This document shows, piece after piece, positions 23,703 through 31,655 of a stretch of 36,274 nt of DNA. The notes beneath the pieces were generated by a model that ran no database searches, was not told the DNA's origin, and worked only from the letters and a program-made list of their open reading frames with translations. Positions within the stretch are counted from its first letter, which is position 1; every line of letters begins with the position of its first letter. Position numbers and translations under genes: made by a program. Origin of the DNA: an uncultured Prevotellaceae bacterium (lineage in GTDB: Bacteria > Bacteroidota > Bacteroidia > Bacteroidales > Bacteroidaceae); assembly GCA_902800245.1 (NCBI GenBank), contig CADCDY010000023.1, forward strand, positions 1-36,274. Reading direction: 5' to 3'.

Positions 23703-25469
23703 CTACTTAAGGACTTTCGTTGTAATAGCCTTTCCGTTTGCTATTCGCTCCACGCGGATGTTTACGCCCTTTTGCGGCTCTTCCAACCTGCGTCCGTCCA
23801 GCGAATAATACTCTGTGGCGACAATGGCCGTAGTGCGGACGGTATCCACCCCCGTCGCAGGCTTATTATAGGCAGGATAGTACTCTTCGAAATTACTCTC
23901 GCCATCCGCATTACCAGCTTTCATGATGTCCTCGACTAATGAGTTGGCATAGACCTCAATGTTGGTGTACCAGCTCTGGGGGTCAAGCGTCTTCGTGGTG
24001 CCGTCACTCTTGTCGTTAGGATTCAGACCGTTAGCAATCTCCCATGCGTCGGGAATACCATCTTGGTCGGTATCGAAGTCGGCTGGCCACGAGGTAGATT
24101 CCAGCACGTACTCGCCCTGGTCTTTCACGAAGTCAATGATGCCGGGACGGTGCTGTATGGTCTTGCCATCACCGGTCTTCGTGGCAGAACCAGTGTAAGT
24201 TGTTGTCCCGTTGGCAGCCTCGTCCATGTAGCGGGCATCTACGGCATCGCGATAGAGCGAGGCACCTACATGGGCCAGCACTTTTTCAAAAGCCGTCTCA
24301 GCGGTATGGGTGGTTATGTCGCCAGTCTCAACAGGTGTGTCGAGTTTGATACGGACACAATCGGTGCCGCTGCTGTTCTGCCTGTATGTGACATTCTCTC
24401 CATACAAATGTTGGGCATCAGCACAATACTTCTCGCCATCTATAGTGTATGTGCCGCTGTCGTAAATGACGCCCTGCCAGTCGTAGTTCTGAGCCTTGCT
24501 GCCTGCTGCCGTCACATAGTTGCCATTAATGTAATAACGGGCACAATAGCCCATGAATGGGGAATCTTCTGCATTACCACTGTTGGCAACGGATACTTGG
24601 GTGACACGGGTCTTGTTAGCAGTAGCGGGACCTGCCTTATAGTAGTTGTTGACAATATTGATATAGCCGCCGCCTGTGCCGCCGTAACAGCCGTTGCCAT
24701 TGCCCCAGTTGTACATGACACAATTGCGGAAGTCAACTTTCTCGGCCTCAATAGAACTGTTGTATTTGGTCTTGTCGTAGCCTGTCCAGTTGTAGCGGGC
24801 ACCACAGAAACGCGGTACGCGGTTCTGCATGTGACAGAGAAAATTGTGGTGGAAAGAGGCATCCTTACCACCCCAAATGCCGCCATAGCTGTGTTCTCCC
24901 TTGGTGTGTCCGGGATTGGCCAGGGCTTCACCAATAGTACACCACTGCATGGTGAAGTTGCGGTTGTCGTAGAATGAGGCAATCTCGTCGATTGACCACG
25001 AGAAGGAGCAATGGTCGAGTATCATACCTGTGAAATTGCGGCACCAGATGGCATCGGCTCCGTCGTTGACATTCTTCTCTTCACCACGACGAATACGGAT
25101 GAAACGCATAATAATGTTGTTGCCATTTGGACGAACCGTATAATACCGCAACGTGATTCCTGGATATGGAGCTGTCTGACCGAGGATGGTGGTGTTTGCT
25201 CCGATAGTCACGTCGCTAGCTAAAGGAATAACGCCACCTACATCGAATACGATGATTTTCTTTGTGGAGCCACTGACGGCAGAACGGAATGACCCCGTTC
25301 CGCTATTGTTGAGATTAGTCACGTGAATAACTTGACCGCCACGTCCACCAGTGACGTAGCGACCGTGTCCCTCTGCACCAGGGAATGCCGGGGCGTCCGT
25401 CTGGGCCCCCGACATCACTGTTGTCAACGCTGCGACCAGCGTTAGAAAACACTTTTTTAGTAGAATCAT
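23703..25469 (-). CDS. Secreted pectate lyase (PL1-type parallel beta-helix)
   Basis: From the ATG at 25469 the protein has 588 residues. The signal peptide is MILLKKCFLTLVAALTTVM, ending SGA. The N-terminal AFPGAEGHGRYVTGGRGG and repeated helix rungs such as NIIMRFIRIRRGE, DGADAIWCRNFTGMILDHCS and HHNFLCHMQNRVPRFCGARY are typical of Bacteroidetes pectate lyases, which cut polygalacturonate by beta-elimination. A calcium-type DTDQDGIPDAWEIANGLNPN lies at about 460. The C-terminus EYYSLDGRRLEEPQKGV is the tail shared with the GH5 and EEP proteins. The -7 box at 25500-25493 excludes the upstream ATG at 25505. Product ends would suit the neighbouring GH105 domain. Confidence 0.9.
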   Translation of the reverse strand: MILLKKCFLTLVAALTTVMSGAQTDAPAFPGAEGHGRYVTGGRGGQVIHVTNLNNSGTGSFRSAVSGSTKKIIVFDVGGVIPLASDVTIGANTTILGQTAPYPGITLRYYTVRPNGNNIIMRFIRIRRGEEKNVNDGADAIWCRNFTGMILDHCSFSWSIDEIASFYDNRNFTMQWCTIGEALANPGHTKGEHSYGGIWGGKDASFHHNFLCHMQNRVPRFCGARYNWTGYDKTKYNSSIEAEKVDFRNCVMYNWGNGNGCYGGTGGGYINIVNNYYKAGPATANKTRVTQVSVANSGNAEDSPFMGYCARYYINGNYVTAAGSKAQNYDWQGVIYDSGTYTIDGEKYCADAQHLYGENVTYRQNSSGTDCVRIKLDTPVETGDITTHTAETAFEKVLAHVGASLYRDAVDARYMDEAANGTTTYTGSATKTGDGKTIQHRPGIIDFVKDQGEYVLESTSWPADFDTDQDGIPDAWEIANGLNPNDKSDGTTKTLDPQSWYTNIEVYANSLVEDIMKAGNADGESNFEEYYPAYNKPATGVDTVRTTAIVATEYYSLDGRRLEEPQKGVNIRVERIANGKAITTKVLK

Positions 25470-25492
25470 TAGTAGTTGTTTTGAATTCGTTG

Positions 25493-25500
25493 CAAAGTTA
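25493..25500 (-). promoter_or_regulatory. -7 box of the pectate lyase gene
   Basis: TAACTTTG on the minus strand, about 23 nt before the ATG at 25469. No TTTG at -33. Confidence 0.5.
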
Positions 25501-25567
25501 CGCATTTTTCTCGGAATATTGAACAGGAATTGATAAAAATCAAGCGAAAACGATTACGTCTTTCTCC

Positions 25568-28291
25568 TTACTTCTTTTTGACATCAAGCGAGTAATCGGA
25601 ATCGGTGTCGTAGCCGAGCATTTCCATTTCGAGCGAGGCCCAAATGAATGGTCCCACACCCTTCGCGTCGTTGTCGCGGATAGGTTCAGAGAGATAGTAG
25701 CCATAGCTGCCGTCGCGGCGACGGTTCTCCTTGACGCTGCCCTTTGGATTGATTTTCTTCATGGCGGCAATGACCTCAGGCGTCTCGGCAGGTCCGAGGC
25801 CAGCAACGCTACAACACTCGGTGAGCGAAATAGTCTTGTCAGGATGTACCTTAATAAATTTATTTATGATACCCTTATAGGCCTTGATACCGGCATCGCG
25901 ATATTTCTCACCGACATAGCCCTTGCGATAGGCCTTCAGCAGCGCATACGTAAACATAGCGGAGCACGTACTCTCAAAATAATTCCCTTCGCGACCAGGG
26001 CTGTCCATCACCTGATACCACACGCCATAGTCCTTATCCTGCCATTTCAGGATGGCGTCGAAGTCGCTCTTGAGCAGGTCGATGACCTCCGAACGGCGGG
26101 CGTAGTCCTCGGGCAGGGCGTCAAGCACTTCGATGAGTGCCATCGTATACCAACCCTGCGCACGGCCCCAGCAGTGTTGCGACAAACCTGTCTCCTTGTC
26201 TGCCCAGAAGGTCTTGCGCGTCTCATCGTAGGCATGTCGGTTCAAACCCGTCTTGGGGTCGAGAGTACGCTGGTAGGTAATCTTCAGCTGGTTCACAGCG
26301 TCATCATAGATACTTTGAACGTTAACCTTAGACCCTTGACTTTTGACCTTAGACCTTTGACCTTTGACCTTAAAATTATCAACGTTCAACGTGATCGGAG
26401 CCGTGAGACAACGGAACGGCAGGCCCATGAAGATACCGTCGAGCCATACCTGATAGGCGTAGACAGCCTTGTGCCAGAACACACGGTCGACGATGGTACG
26501 CGGCTGGTCTTGCAATTGTTTCATCATCAACTGCATGGCCTTCAGATTCTTTGCCTCGGGCCAGTTCTGATACATGCGTGTAACGAAATGGCCTGTGCGG
26601 ATGTTGTCGAGATTGTAGTCGAGGATATTGAATCCGCGAATATTACCATCAGCGTAAATCATCGTGTCAGTATACTCCTGACAATACTTGCGGATAGCCT
26701 CACCACCATAGCACAGATAGGTATCAAGCATGCCTTCAAGTTCAATACCCATGACATAGCTCCACTTCGGACTCGTCGAGAAATCAAGCAGATAGCTCTT
26801 CGGCACGCGCTGTATCTCACTGTAGGTGAGCCATTCACTGTAGTGTTTGTAAGGCTTGTCCTGCAACACCAGCGAACCGTTAATCATAAGGTTGTCGTAG
26901 GTAACGTCCTGCGCAAGACCAATTTGATGGATGGGCTTGCTATAGACGCCGTCGAACTGGCAGTTCTTGACAGTAATGTTGTTGACGGTATAGGCCAGCT
27001 TAGGGTCGTCGTAACCTACTATCATCACGCCATACTTCGACTTCTTGCAGGTAACATTCTCCATCGTGACGTTGCGGACGGTAGGATAGAAACCACGACA
27101 GCACACCTCGCGGGGCTCGTAGTCGGTATTGATCTTAAGCACGGCCTCGCCACACTGGCCGACAGTGATGTTACGCATATTGATATTCTCAATGATACCT
27201 CCACGGCAGGAGTTCGTCTTGATACGCAACACGCGGTCCAACGACGGGGAGTCCATCTCGCAGTCGTGGGCATAGACATTCTGACAACCGCCGGAGATCT
27301 CCGAACCAATGACCACACCACCGTGACCATTGTTGAACTTCGAATTGCGAATAATGATGTTTTTCGACGCACGGCCGGCAAACGCACCCTGACCACCCTC
27401 ACGACCATCGTTATTGCGGCCGCTCTTGATAGCGATGCAGTCATCACCGGTGTTGAAATAGCAATTCTCGATGAGCACGCGGTCGCACGACTCGGGATCG
27501 CAGCCGTCGCCATTGGGTCCATTATTATTAATATGTACGCCGCGCACGGTGATGTCCGTTGACAGCAGGGGATGAATTACCCAGAATGGCGAGCGCAACA
27601 ACGTAACATCCTCGATGAGGATGCCCTCGCACTGATTGAAGTTAATCATCTGCGGGCGCAATCCGTCGGTAGGACCGAAACGACGCTCATCCATAGGCAC
27701 GCCGTCCTCGGCCTGTTTCAACAGACGGGGACGGCTGTTCTCGTTCCACTGGTGAACGGGCATGCCGTCCTTAAAGCCAAACTTTTTACTGCCCACCCAC
27801 GGCCACCATGTGTCGTTCGAGCCACCACCGTCGATGGTGCCCTTGCCGGTAATGGCGATGTCATGTGCCTGATAGGCATAGATGAGCGGCGAGAGGTTCC
27901 AGCAATCAAGACCTTCCCAGCGCGTAGGCACTATGGGATAGAGATCGGGCTCGAAGGCGAACTCCAATACAGCACCCTCCTCAACAACGAGGTTGACACC
28001 ACTCTTCAGCTGAATGGCAGCCGTAAGAAACCGCTGACCGGCAGGCACGATAACACGTCCGCCACCTTTGGCAGAACATTTGTCAATGGCCTTCTGTATC
28101 GCCTTCTGGTTCCTTGCGGCAGTATTGTCGGTCTTAGCACCATACTTGGTTATCACATACGCCTTGTCGGCAAACTGCGGCAGACGGATGCTCTGCTCAA
28201 TCTGTTTGTACTCCTGGTCGTTCCAGCCCTTAGCCTGTACAGCAACAGCCACAACGGTGAGAAGCATCACGATTTGTAGAAATCTCTTCAT
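25568..28291 (-). CDS. GH28 polygalacturonase-GH105 unsaturated galacturonyl hydrolase fusion
   Basis: From the ATG at 28291 the protein has 907 residues and a signal peptide (MKRFLQIVMLLTVVAVAVQA). Residues 30-470 are a GH28 beta-helix with NGDGCDPESCD, NTGDDCIAIKSG (catalytic Asp pair), NGHGGVVIGSE and RIKT. Residues 480-900 are a GH105 (alpha/alpha)6 barrel with SQHCWGRAQGWYTMAL and FESTCSAMFTYALLKA. GH28 cuts pectin backbones; GH105 removes the unsaturated sugar left by lyases, so one chain joins two steps and complements the pectate lyase next door. Residues about 640-656 (VKGQRSKVKSQGSKV) come from a 7-bp repeat array. The frame is open to 28366, but the promoter excludes that start. 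Confidence 0.92.
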   Translation of the reverse strand: MKRFLQIVMLLTVVAVAVQAKGWNDQEYKQIEQSIRLPQFADKAYVITKYGAKTDNTAARNQKAIQKAIDKCSAKGGGRVIVPAGQRFLTAAIQLKSGVNLVVEEGAVLEFAFEPDLYPIVPTRWEGLDCWNLSPLIYAYQAHDIAITGKGTIDGGGSNDTWWPWVGSKKFGFKDGMPVHQWNENSRPRLLKQAEDGVPMDERRFGPTDGLRPQMINFNQCEGILIEDVTLLRSPFWVIHPLLSTDITVRGVHINNNGPNGDGCDPESCDRVLIENCYFNTGDDCIAIKSGRNNDGREGGQGAFAGRASKNIIIRNSKFNNGHGGVVIGSEISGGCQNVYAHDCEMDSPSLDRVLRIKTNSCRGGIIENINMRNITVGQCGEAVLKINTDYEPREVCCRGFYPTVRNVTMENVTCKKSKYGVMIVGYDDPKLAYTVNNITVKNCQFDGVYSKPIHQIGLAQDVTYDNLMINGSLVLQDKPYKHYSEWLTYSEIQRVPKSYLLDFSTSPKWSYVMGIELEGMLDTYLCYGGEAIRKYCQEYTDTMIYADGNIRGFNILDYNLDNIRTGHFVTRMYQNWPEAKNLKAMQLMMKQLQDQPRTIVDRVFWHKAVYAYQVWLDGIFMGLPFRCLTAPITLNVDNFKVKGQRSKVKSQGSKVNVQSIYDDAVNQLKITYQRTLDPKTGLNRHAYDETRKTFWADKETGLSQHCWGRAQGWYTMALIEVLDALPEDYARRSEVIDLLKSDFDAILKWQDKDYGVWYQVMDSPGREGNYFESTCSAMFTYALLKAYRKGYVGEKYRDAGIKAYKGIINKFIKVHPDKTISLTECCSVAGLGPAETPEVIAAMKKINPKGSVKENRRRDGSYGYYLSEPIRDNDAKGVGPFIWASLEMEMLGYDTDSDYSLDVKKK
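26325..26373. repeat. Seven heptamers inside the GH105 coding sequence
   Basis: On the plus strand, seven successive 7-bp units vary around ACCTTTG: ACCTTAG, ACCCTTG, ACTTTTG, ACCTTAG, ACCTTTG, ACCTTTG, ACCTTAA. The 49 bp read through in frame as a Lys/Ser/Gly-rich loop unlike its surroundings. AACGTT flanks it on both sides (26319 and 26381). Confidence 0.8.
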
Positions 28292-28321
28292 GTTTTTTAT
28301 TTGTTCTAGTAGTTCTGCTTG

Positions 28322-28353
28322 CAAAGGTACGAAAAAACGGACAAAGTACCAAA
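28322..28353 (-). promoter_or_regulatory. Promoter of the GH28-GH105 gene
   Basis: TTTG (28353-28350), 20 nt, TACCTTTG (28329-28322) on the minus strand. The transcript starts near 28318, giving a leader of about 27 nt before 28291. Confidence 0.75.
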
Positions 28354-28432
28354 TATCTTGAGGCATTTCCTAGCGCAATCGTTTTAGTTGTTGCACGGAA
28401 TGATGAAGGAAAGGAGCAAAAAAAAGAAAAAA

Positions 28433-28449
28433 GGAGGGCGATGCCCTCC
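28433..28449 (-). terminator. Terminator after the ROK kinase gene
   Basis: Read on the minus strand, GGAGGGC and GCCCTCC form a seven-pair stem with a 3-nt loop, followed by a T-rich run (TTTTTTC, then TTTTTTT), the form of an intrinsic terminator. Confidence 0.8.
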
Positions 28450-28468
28450 CCTTTCAGATATCGTCAGT

Positions 28469-29449
28469 TTAAATCTCCCAACCAATAGCTGAAGCACCTA
28501 ACACTGCAGCCGACGCACCATCGAGACCACTAACCAGGAACTGAGCCTTGCCCTTGAAGATCTTCATGACATGCTCTTCATAGCTACGCTTGATGGGTTC
28601 CATAATCAGGTCGCCTGCCTTCACCATACCACCAAAGAAGATGTAGGCCTCAGGACTGGAGAATGCCGTGAAATCGGCACAGGCCTCACCCAGCATCTTA
28701 CCGGTAAACTCGTAAATCTCCTTGGCTAACTCATCGCCCTTGCTCGCAGCGATAGACACGTCAAGCGAGGTGATATCCTCCGGATTCATCTCGCGGAGCA
28801 GCGAAGGACGGTCGGTCTTTGCCAGCAGTTCACGAGCCGTACGAGCCACACCCGTTGCCGAGCAATAAGCCTCCAGACAACCAGTACGACCACAACCGCA
28901 ACTGCGACCCTCTGCACCACGAACCATCGTTACGTGACCCAGTTCTCCGGCAAAACCGTCGTGACCATACAGCAGCTGACCATTCACCACGATACCAGAG
29001 CCGACACCCGTTCCCAGCGTGATGACGATGAAGTTCTTCATGCCACGGGCGACGCCATAGACCATTTCACCCAATGCAGCAGCATTGGCATCATTGGTCA
29101 GTGCCACGGGAATGCCGTTCAGTTGGTCGCTGAACAGTTTTGCCAAGGGGACAATACCATCGTGTGCCCAGGGTAGATTGGGAGCGAATTCGATGGTGCC
29201 GTTGTAGTAGTTACCATTGGGCGCACCGATACCCATAGCCTTGATTTTTTCAATACCGCCTACCTGTTCAATGATAGGCTGCAATGCTTCAACAGAAGCT
29301 TTGACATAGTCTTCAACTTTGGTGTAACCACCAGTTTTGATAGCTGTAGTAGCCTTGATTTCACCACGAGCATCAACGATGCCGAATACTGAGTTCGTAC
29401 CTCCCAAGTCTAATCCGATGACATAGGGCTTAATTCCTTGTTGTTCCAT
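28469..29449 (-). CDS. ROK family sugar kinase (glucokinase-like)
   Basis: A 326-residue cytoplasmic kinase. The ATP motif is VIGLDLGGTNSVFGIVD, the catalytic loop has LTNDANAAALGE, and GTGVGSGIVVNG follows. The ROK zinc motif is SCGCGRTGCLEAYCS after ELGHVT. These fit phosphorylation of glucose or a related hexose at C6. ROK proteins can also be repressors, but there is no N-terminal HTH here, so it is an enzyme. It has its own promoter and terminator and is transcribed away from the LysE gene. It could phosphorylate hexose released by the neighbouring glycosidases. Confidence 0.93.
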   Translation of the reverse strand: MEQQGIKPYVIGLDLGGTNSVFGIVDARGEIKATTAIKTGGYTKVEDYVKASVEALQPIIEQVGGIEKIKAMGIGAPNGNYYNGTIEFAPNLPWAHDGIVPLAKLFSDQLNGIPVALTNDANAAALGEMVYGVARGMKNFIVITLGTGVGSGIVVNGQLLYGHDGFAGELGHVTMVRGAEGRSCGCGRTGCLEAYCSATGVARTARELLAKTDRPSLLREMNPEDITSLDVSIAASKGDELAKEIYEFTGKMLGEACADFTAFSSPEAYIFFGGMVKAGDLIMEPIKRSYEEHVMKIFKGKAQFLVSGLDGASAAVLGASAIGWEI

Positions 29450-29493
29450 TGTTTTTATGTTTTTAAGTTATGTCTATTTTACGAATCTGCCTA

Positions 29494-29501
29494 CAAAGGT
29501 A
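29494..29501 (-). promoter_or_regulatory. -7 box of the ROK kinase gene
   Basis: TACCTTTG on the minus strand with CTTG 19 nt upstream (29524-29521). The leader is about 40 nt. Back to back with the LysE promoter. Confidence 0.55.
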
Positions 29502-29543
29502 CAAAAATATTCCGAAACTGCAAGGATTTAGCAAAATATTTCG

Positions 29544-29551
29544 TACCTTTG
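29544..29551 (+). promoter_or_regulatory. -7 box of the LysE-DUF4924-rfbD-prfC operon
   Basis: TACCTTTG, followed after 8 nt by the ATG at 29560, so the leader would be very short. It rules out the in-frame ATG at 29470. No TTTG at -33. Confidence 0.55.
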
Positions 29552-29559
29552 CAGTCGAT

Positions 29560-30225
29560 ATGGCATTTCCGATACATATAAATATCGTAGATTTGGTATT
29601 CAAGGGCATGCTAATAGGCATGATTGCATCAGCACCCATGGGACCTGTAGGCATCCTTTGCGTACAGCGCACATTGAACAAAGGGCGCTGGTATGGACTT
29701 GCCACAGGCATTGGTGCTTCCATCAGCGACATCATCTATGCCGGCATCACGGGCTTCGGTATGGCATTTGTCATGGATTTCATCAACAATGACCAGAACA
29801 AGTTCTATCTGCAAATTATCGGTAGTGTGCTGTTGTTGGGCTTCGGCATCTATACGTGGCGCATGGACCCGACAAAGAACATGCACCAGTCCGGACAACA
29901 GAAAGGAACGCTGTGGTACAACATCTGGACGGCCTTCTTGGTCACATTCTCCAACCCACTGATTATCTTCCTTTTCATGGCACTGTTTGCACAGTTTGCC
30001 TTCGTCATTCCTGACCATCCGTTCGAGATGATGGTGGGCTTTGCAAGCATCATCGGAGGAGCACTGCTATGGTGGTACGGTCTGTCGTGGTTGGTGGACA
30101 AGGTTCGCACCATCTTCGATGACCACGGCATCCGCATCATCAATCAGGTCATAGGAGCTGTGGTGACGTTATTCTCTGTTATTTCACTGTTCGGTACAGT
30201 GACCAACCTTTTCAGATTCTTTTAA
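29560..30225 (+). CDS. LysE family amino-acid exporter
   Basis: From the ATG at 29560 the protein has 221 residues and about six membrane helices. The start region contains KGMLIGMIASAPMGPVGILC, with the proline-rich PMGPVG signature of LysE/RhtB exporters. Further helices are visible in IIGSVLLLGFGIYTW, NPLIIFLFMALFAQFAF and VIGAVVTLFSVISLF. The family exports amino acids or similar small metabolites; the substrate is not predictable. It is followed after 36 nt by the DUF4924 gene and appears to head the operon. Confidence 0.88.
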   Translation: MAFPIHINIVDLVFKGMLIGMIASAPMGPVGILCVQRTLNKGRWYGLATGIGASISDIIYAGITGFGMAFVMDFINNDQNKFYLQIIGSVLLLGFGIYTWRMDPTKNMHQSGQQKGTLWYNIWTAFLVTFSNPLIIFLFMALFAQFAFVIPDHPFEMMVGFASIIGGALLWWYGLSWLVDKVRTIFDDHGIRIINQVIGAVVTLFSVISLFGTVTNLFRFF

Positions 30226-30261
30226 CGCAAAAACGTTATAACATCATAACGACCAAGGAAA

Positions 30262-30807
30262 ATGTTTATCTCACAAGAATTACGAAAGACCAATATTGCC
30301 GAATATCTGCTATATATGTGGCAGGTAGAGAATATTATCAGGGCTTTCGACTGTTCCCTGACACGCATACGTAAAGAATATATTGCGCGGTTCGACTATA
30401 CCGACGAACAGAAAGAAGAACTGACCGACTGGTATGGTCATCTTATTCGTATGATGAATCAGGAGGGCTGTCGCGAACAGGGACACCTGCAAATCAACAA
30501 GGTGACCATGCAGACACTTGTCGAACTGCACACCCAGCTGTTGGCATCGACGAAGTTCCCGTTTTACAATGCAGAATATTACCGTGTGTTACCCTATATC
30601 GTAGAACTCCGCAACCGTGGTGCCAATAAGGACGAGAATGAGATTGAGACATGTTTCAATTCGCTCTATGGTGTCATGATGCTACGTCTGCAAAAGAAGG
30701 AAATCAGCACCAATACGGAGCATGCCATCAAAGAGATTACCACCTTTTTAGGGATGCTCTCAGACTATTACAAGAAAGATAAAGAAGAAGGATTGAAATT
30801 CGAATAA
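30262..30807 (+). CDS. DUF4924 family protein
   Basis: A 181-residue, all-helical, soluble protein that I recognise as DUF4924, a Bacteroidales family without known function. Visible features are the start MFISQELRKTNIAEYLLYMW, a conserved-looking acidic DYTDEQKEELTDWYGHLI, and FYNAEYYRVLPYIVELR. There is no signal peptide or metal motif. Its stop shares one base with the rfbD start (TAATG), so translation of the two is coupled; a link to rhamnose or envelope synthesis is only an inference from this. Confidence 0.85.
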   Translation: MFISQELRKTNIAEYLLYMWQVENIIRAFDCSLTRIRKEYIARFDYTDEQKEELTDWYGHLIRMMNQEGCREQGHLQINKVTMQTLVELHTQLLASTKFPFYNAEYYRVLPYIVELRNRGANKDENEIETCFNSLYGVMMLRLQKKEISTNTEHAIKEITTFLGMLSDYYKKDKEEGLKFE

Positions 30808-31655
30808 TGAATATATTGATTACAGGCTGTAACGGCCAATTGGGTAACGAGATGCAACTGCAGGAGAAGGAAAATCCCCAGCACACCTATTTTAATACGG
30901 ATGTCGCTGAATTGGATATCACCAATCAGCAGGCTATTGAGACTTTTGTAGCGGAAAACGACATTGACGGCATCGTCAATTGTGCCGCCTATACGGCTGT
31001 CGACAAGGCAGAGGACAACGAGGCACTTTGTCAGTTGCTGAATGCCGAGGCGCCTGCCTATCTGGCTCATGCCATGGGGAAGCGTGGCGGTTGGATGATT
31101 CAGATTTCTACCGACTACGTATTTGATGGTACCAATCACACACCCTATACGGAGGATGAGGACACCTGTCCCAACAGCGTCTACGGCAAGACGAAACTGG
31201 TGGGTGAGATGAACGTTCAGAAACTGTGTGAGCGTTCGATGATTATCCGTACGGCATGGCTGTACTCGACTTTTGGCAACAACTTCGTGAAGACCATGAT
31301 TCGTCTGGGTAAGGAGAGGCCGGAATTGGGTGTCATCTTCGACCAGATAGGCACACCGACATACGCCCGCGATTTGGCCCGCGTCATCATGACTGCCATT
31401 AACAAAGGTATCGTGCCGGGCATCTACCATTTCTCCAACGAGGGTGTCATCTCGTGGTACGACTTCACCAAGGCCATCCATCGCCTTGCGGGCATCATGT
31501 CGTGTCATGTGCGCCCCTTGCATACAGCTGAATATCCGACACCTGCCGCCCGTCCGCACTATTCCGTGCTCGACAAAACGAAAATCAAGCAGACCTACGG
31601 CATTGAGGTGCCTTATTGGGAGGAGTCATTGAAAGAATGTATTGAAAAGTTATGA
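30807..31655 (+). CDS. rfbD: dTDP-4-dehydrorhamnose reductase
   Basis: A 282-residue RmlD enzyme that reduces dTDP-4-keto-rhamnose to dTDP-L-rhamnose with NAD(P)H. Features are the Rossmann loop [29 protein letters not shown], the catalytic STDYVFDG with YxxxK in VYGKTKL, and [17 protein letters not shown]. Full length. It overlaps prfC by 4 nt (ATGA). It completes the pathway begun by rfbA, which lies 19 kb away on the same strand. Confidence 0.95.
   Translation: MNILITGCNGQLGNEMQLQEKENPQHTYFNTDVAELDITNQQAIETFVAENDIDGIVNCAAYTAVDKAEDNEALCQLLNAEAPAYLAHAMGKRGGWMIQISTDYVFDGTNHTPYTEDEDTCPNSVYGKTKLVGEMNVQKLCERSMIIRTAWLYSTFGNNFVKTMIRLGKERPELGVIFDQIGTPTYARDLARVIMTAINKGIVPGIYHFSNEGVISWYDFTKAIHRLAGIMSCHVRPLHTAEYPTPAARPHYSVLDKTKIKQTYGIEVPYWEESLKECIEKL

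Noticed and set aside
25844-27562. 572-codon open frame on the plus strand opposite the GH28-GH105 gene
   Set aside because: It lies fully antisense to a clear enzyme gene, shows no motif, start signal or promoter, and is a shadow frame.
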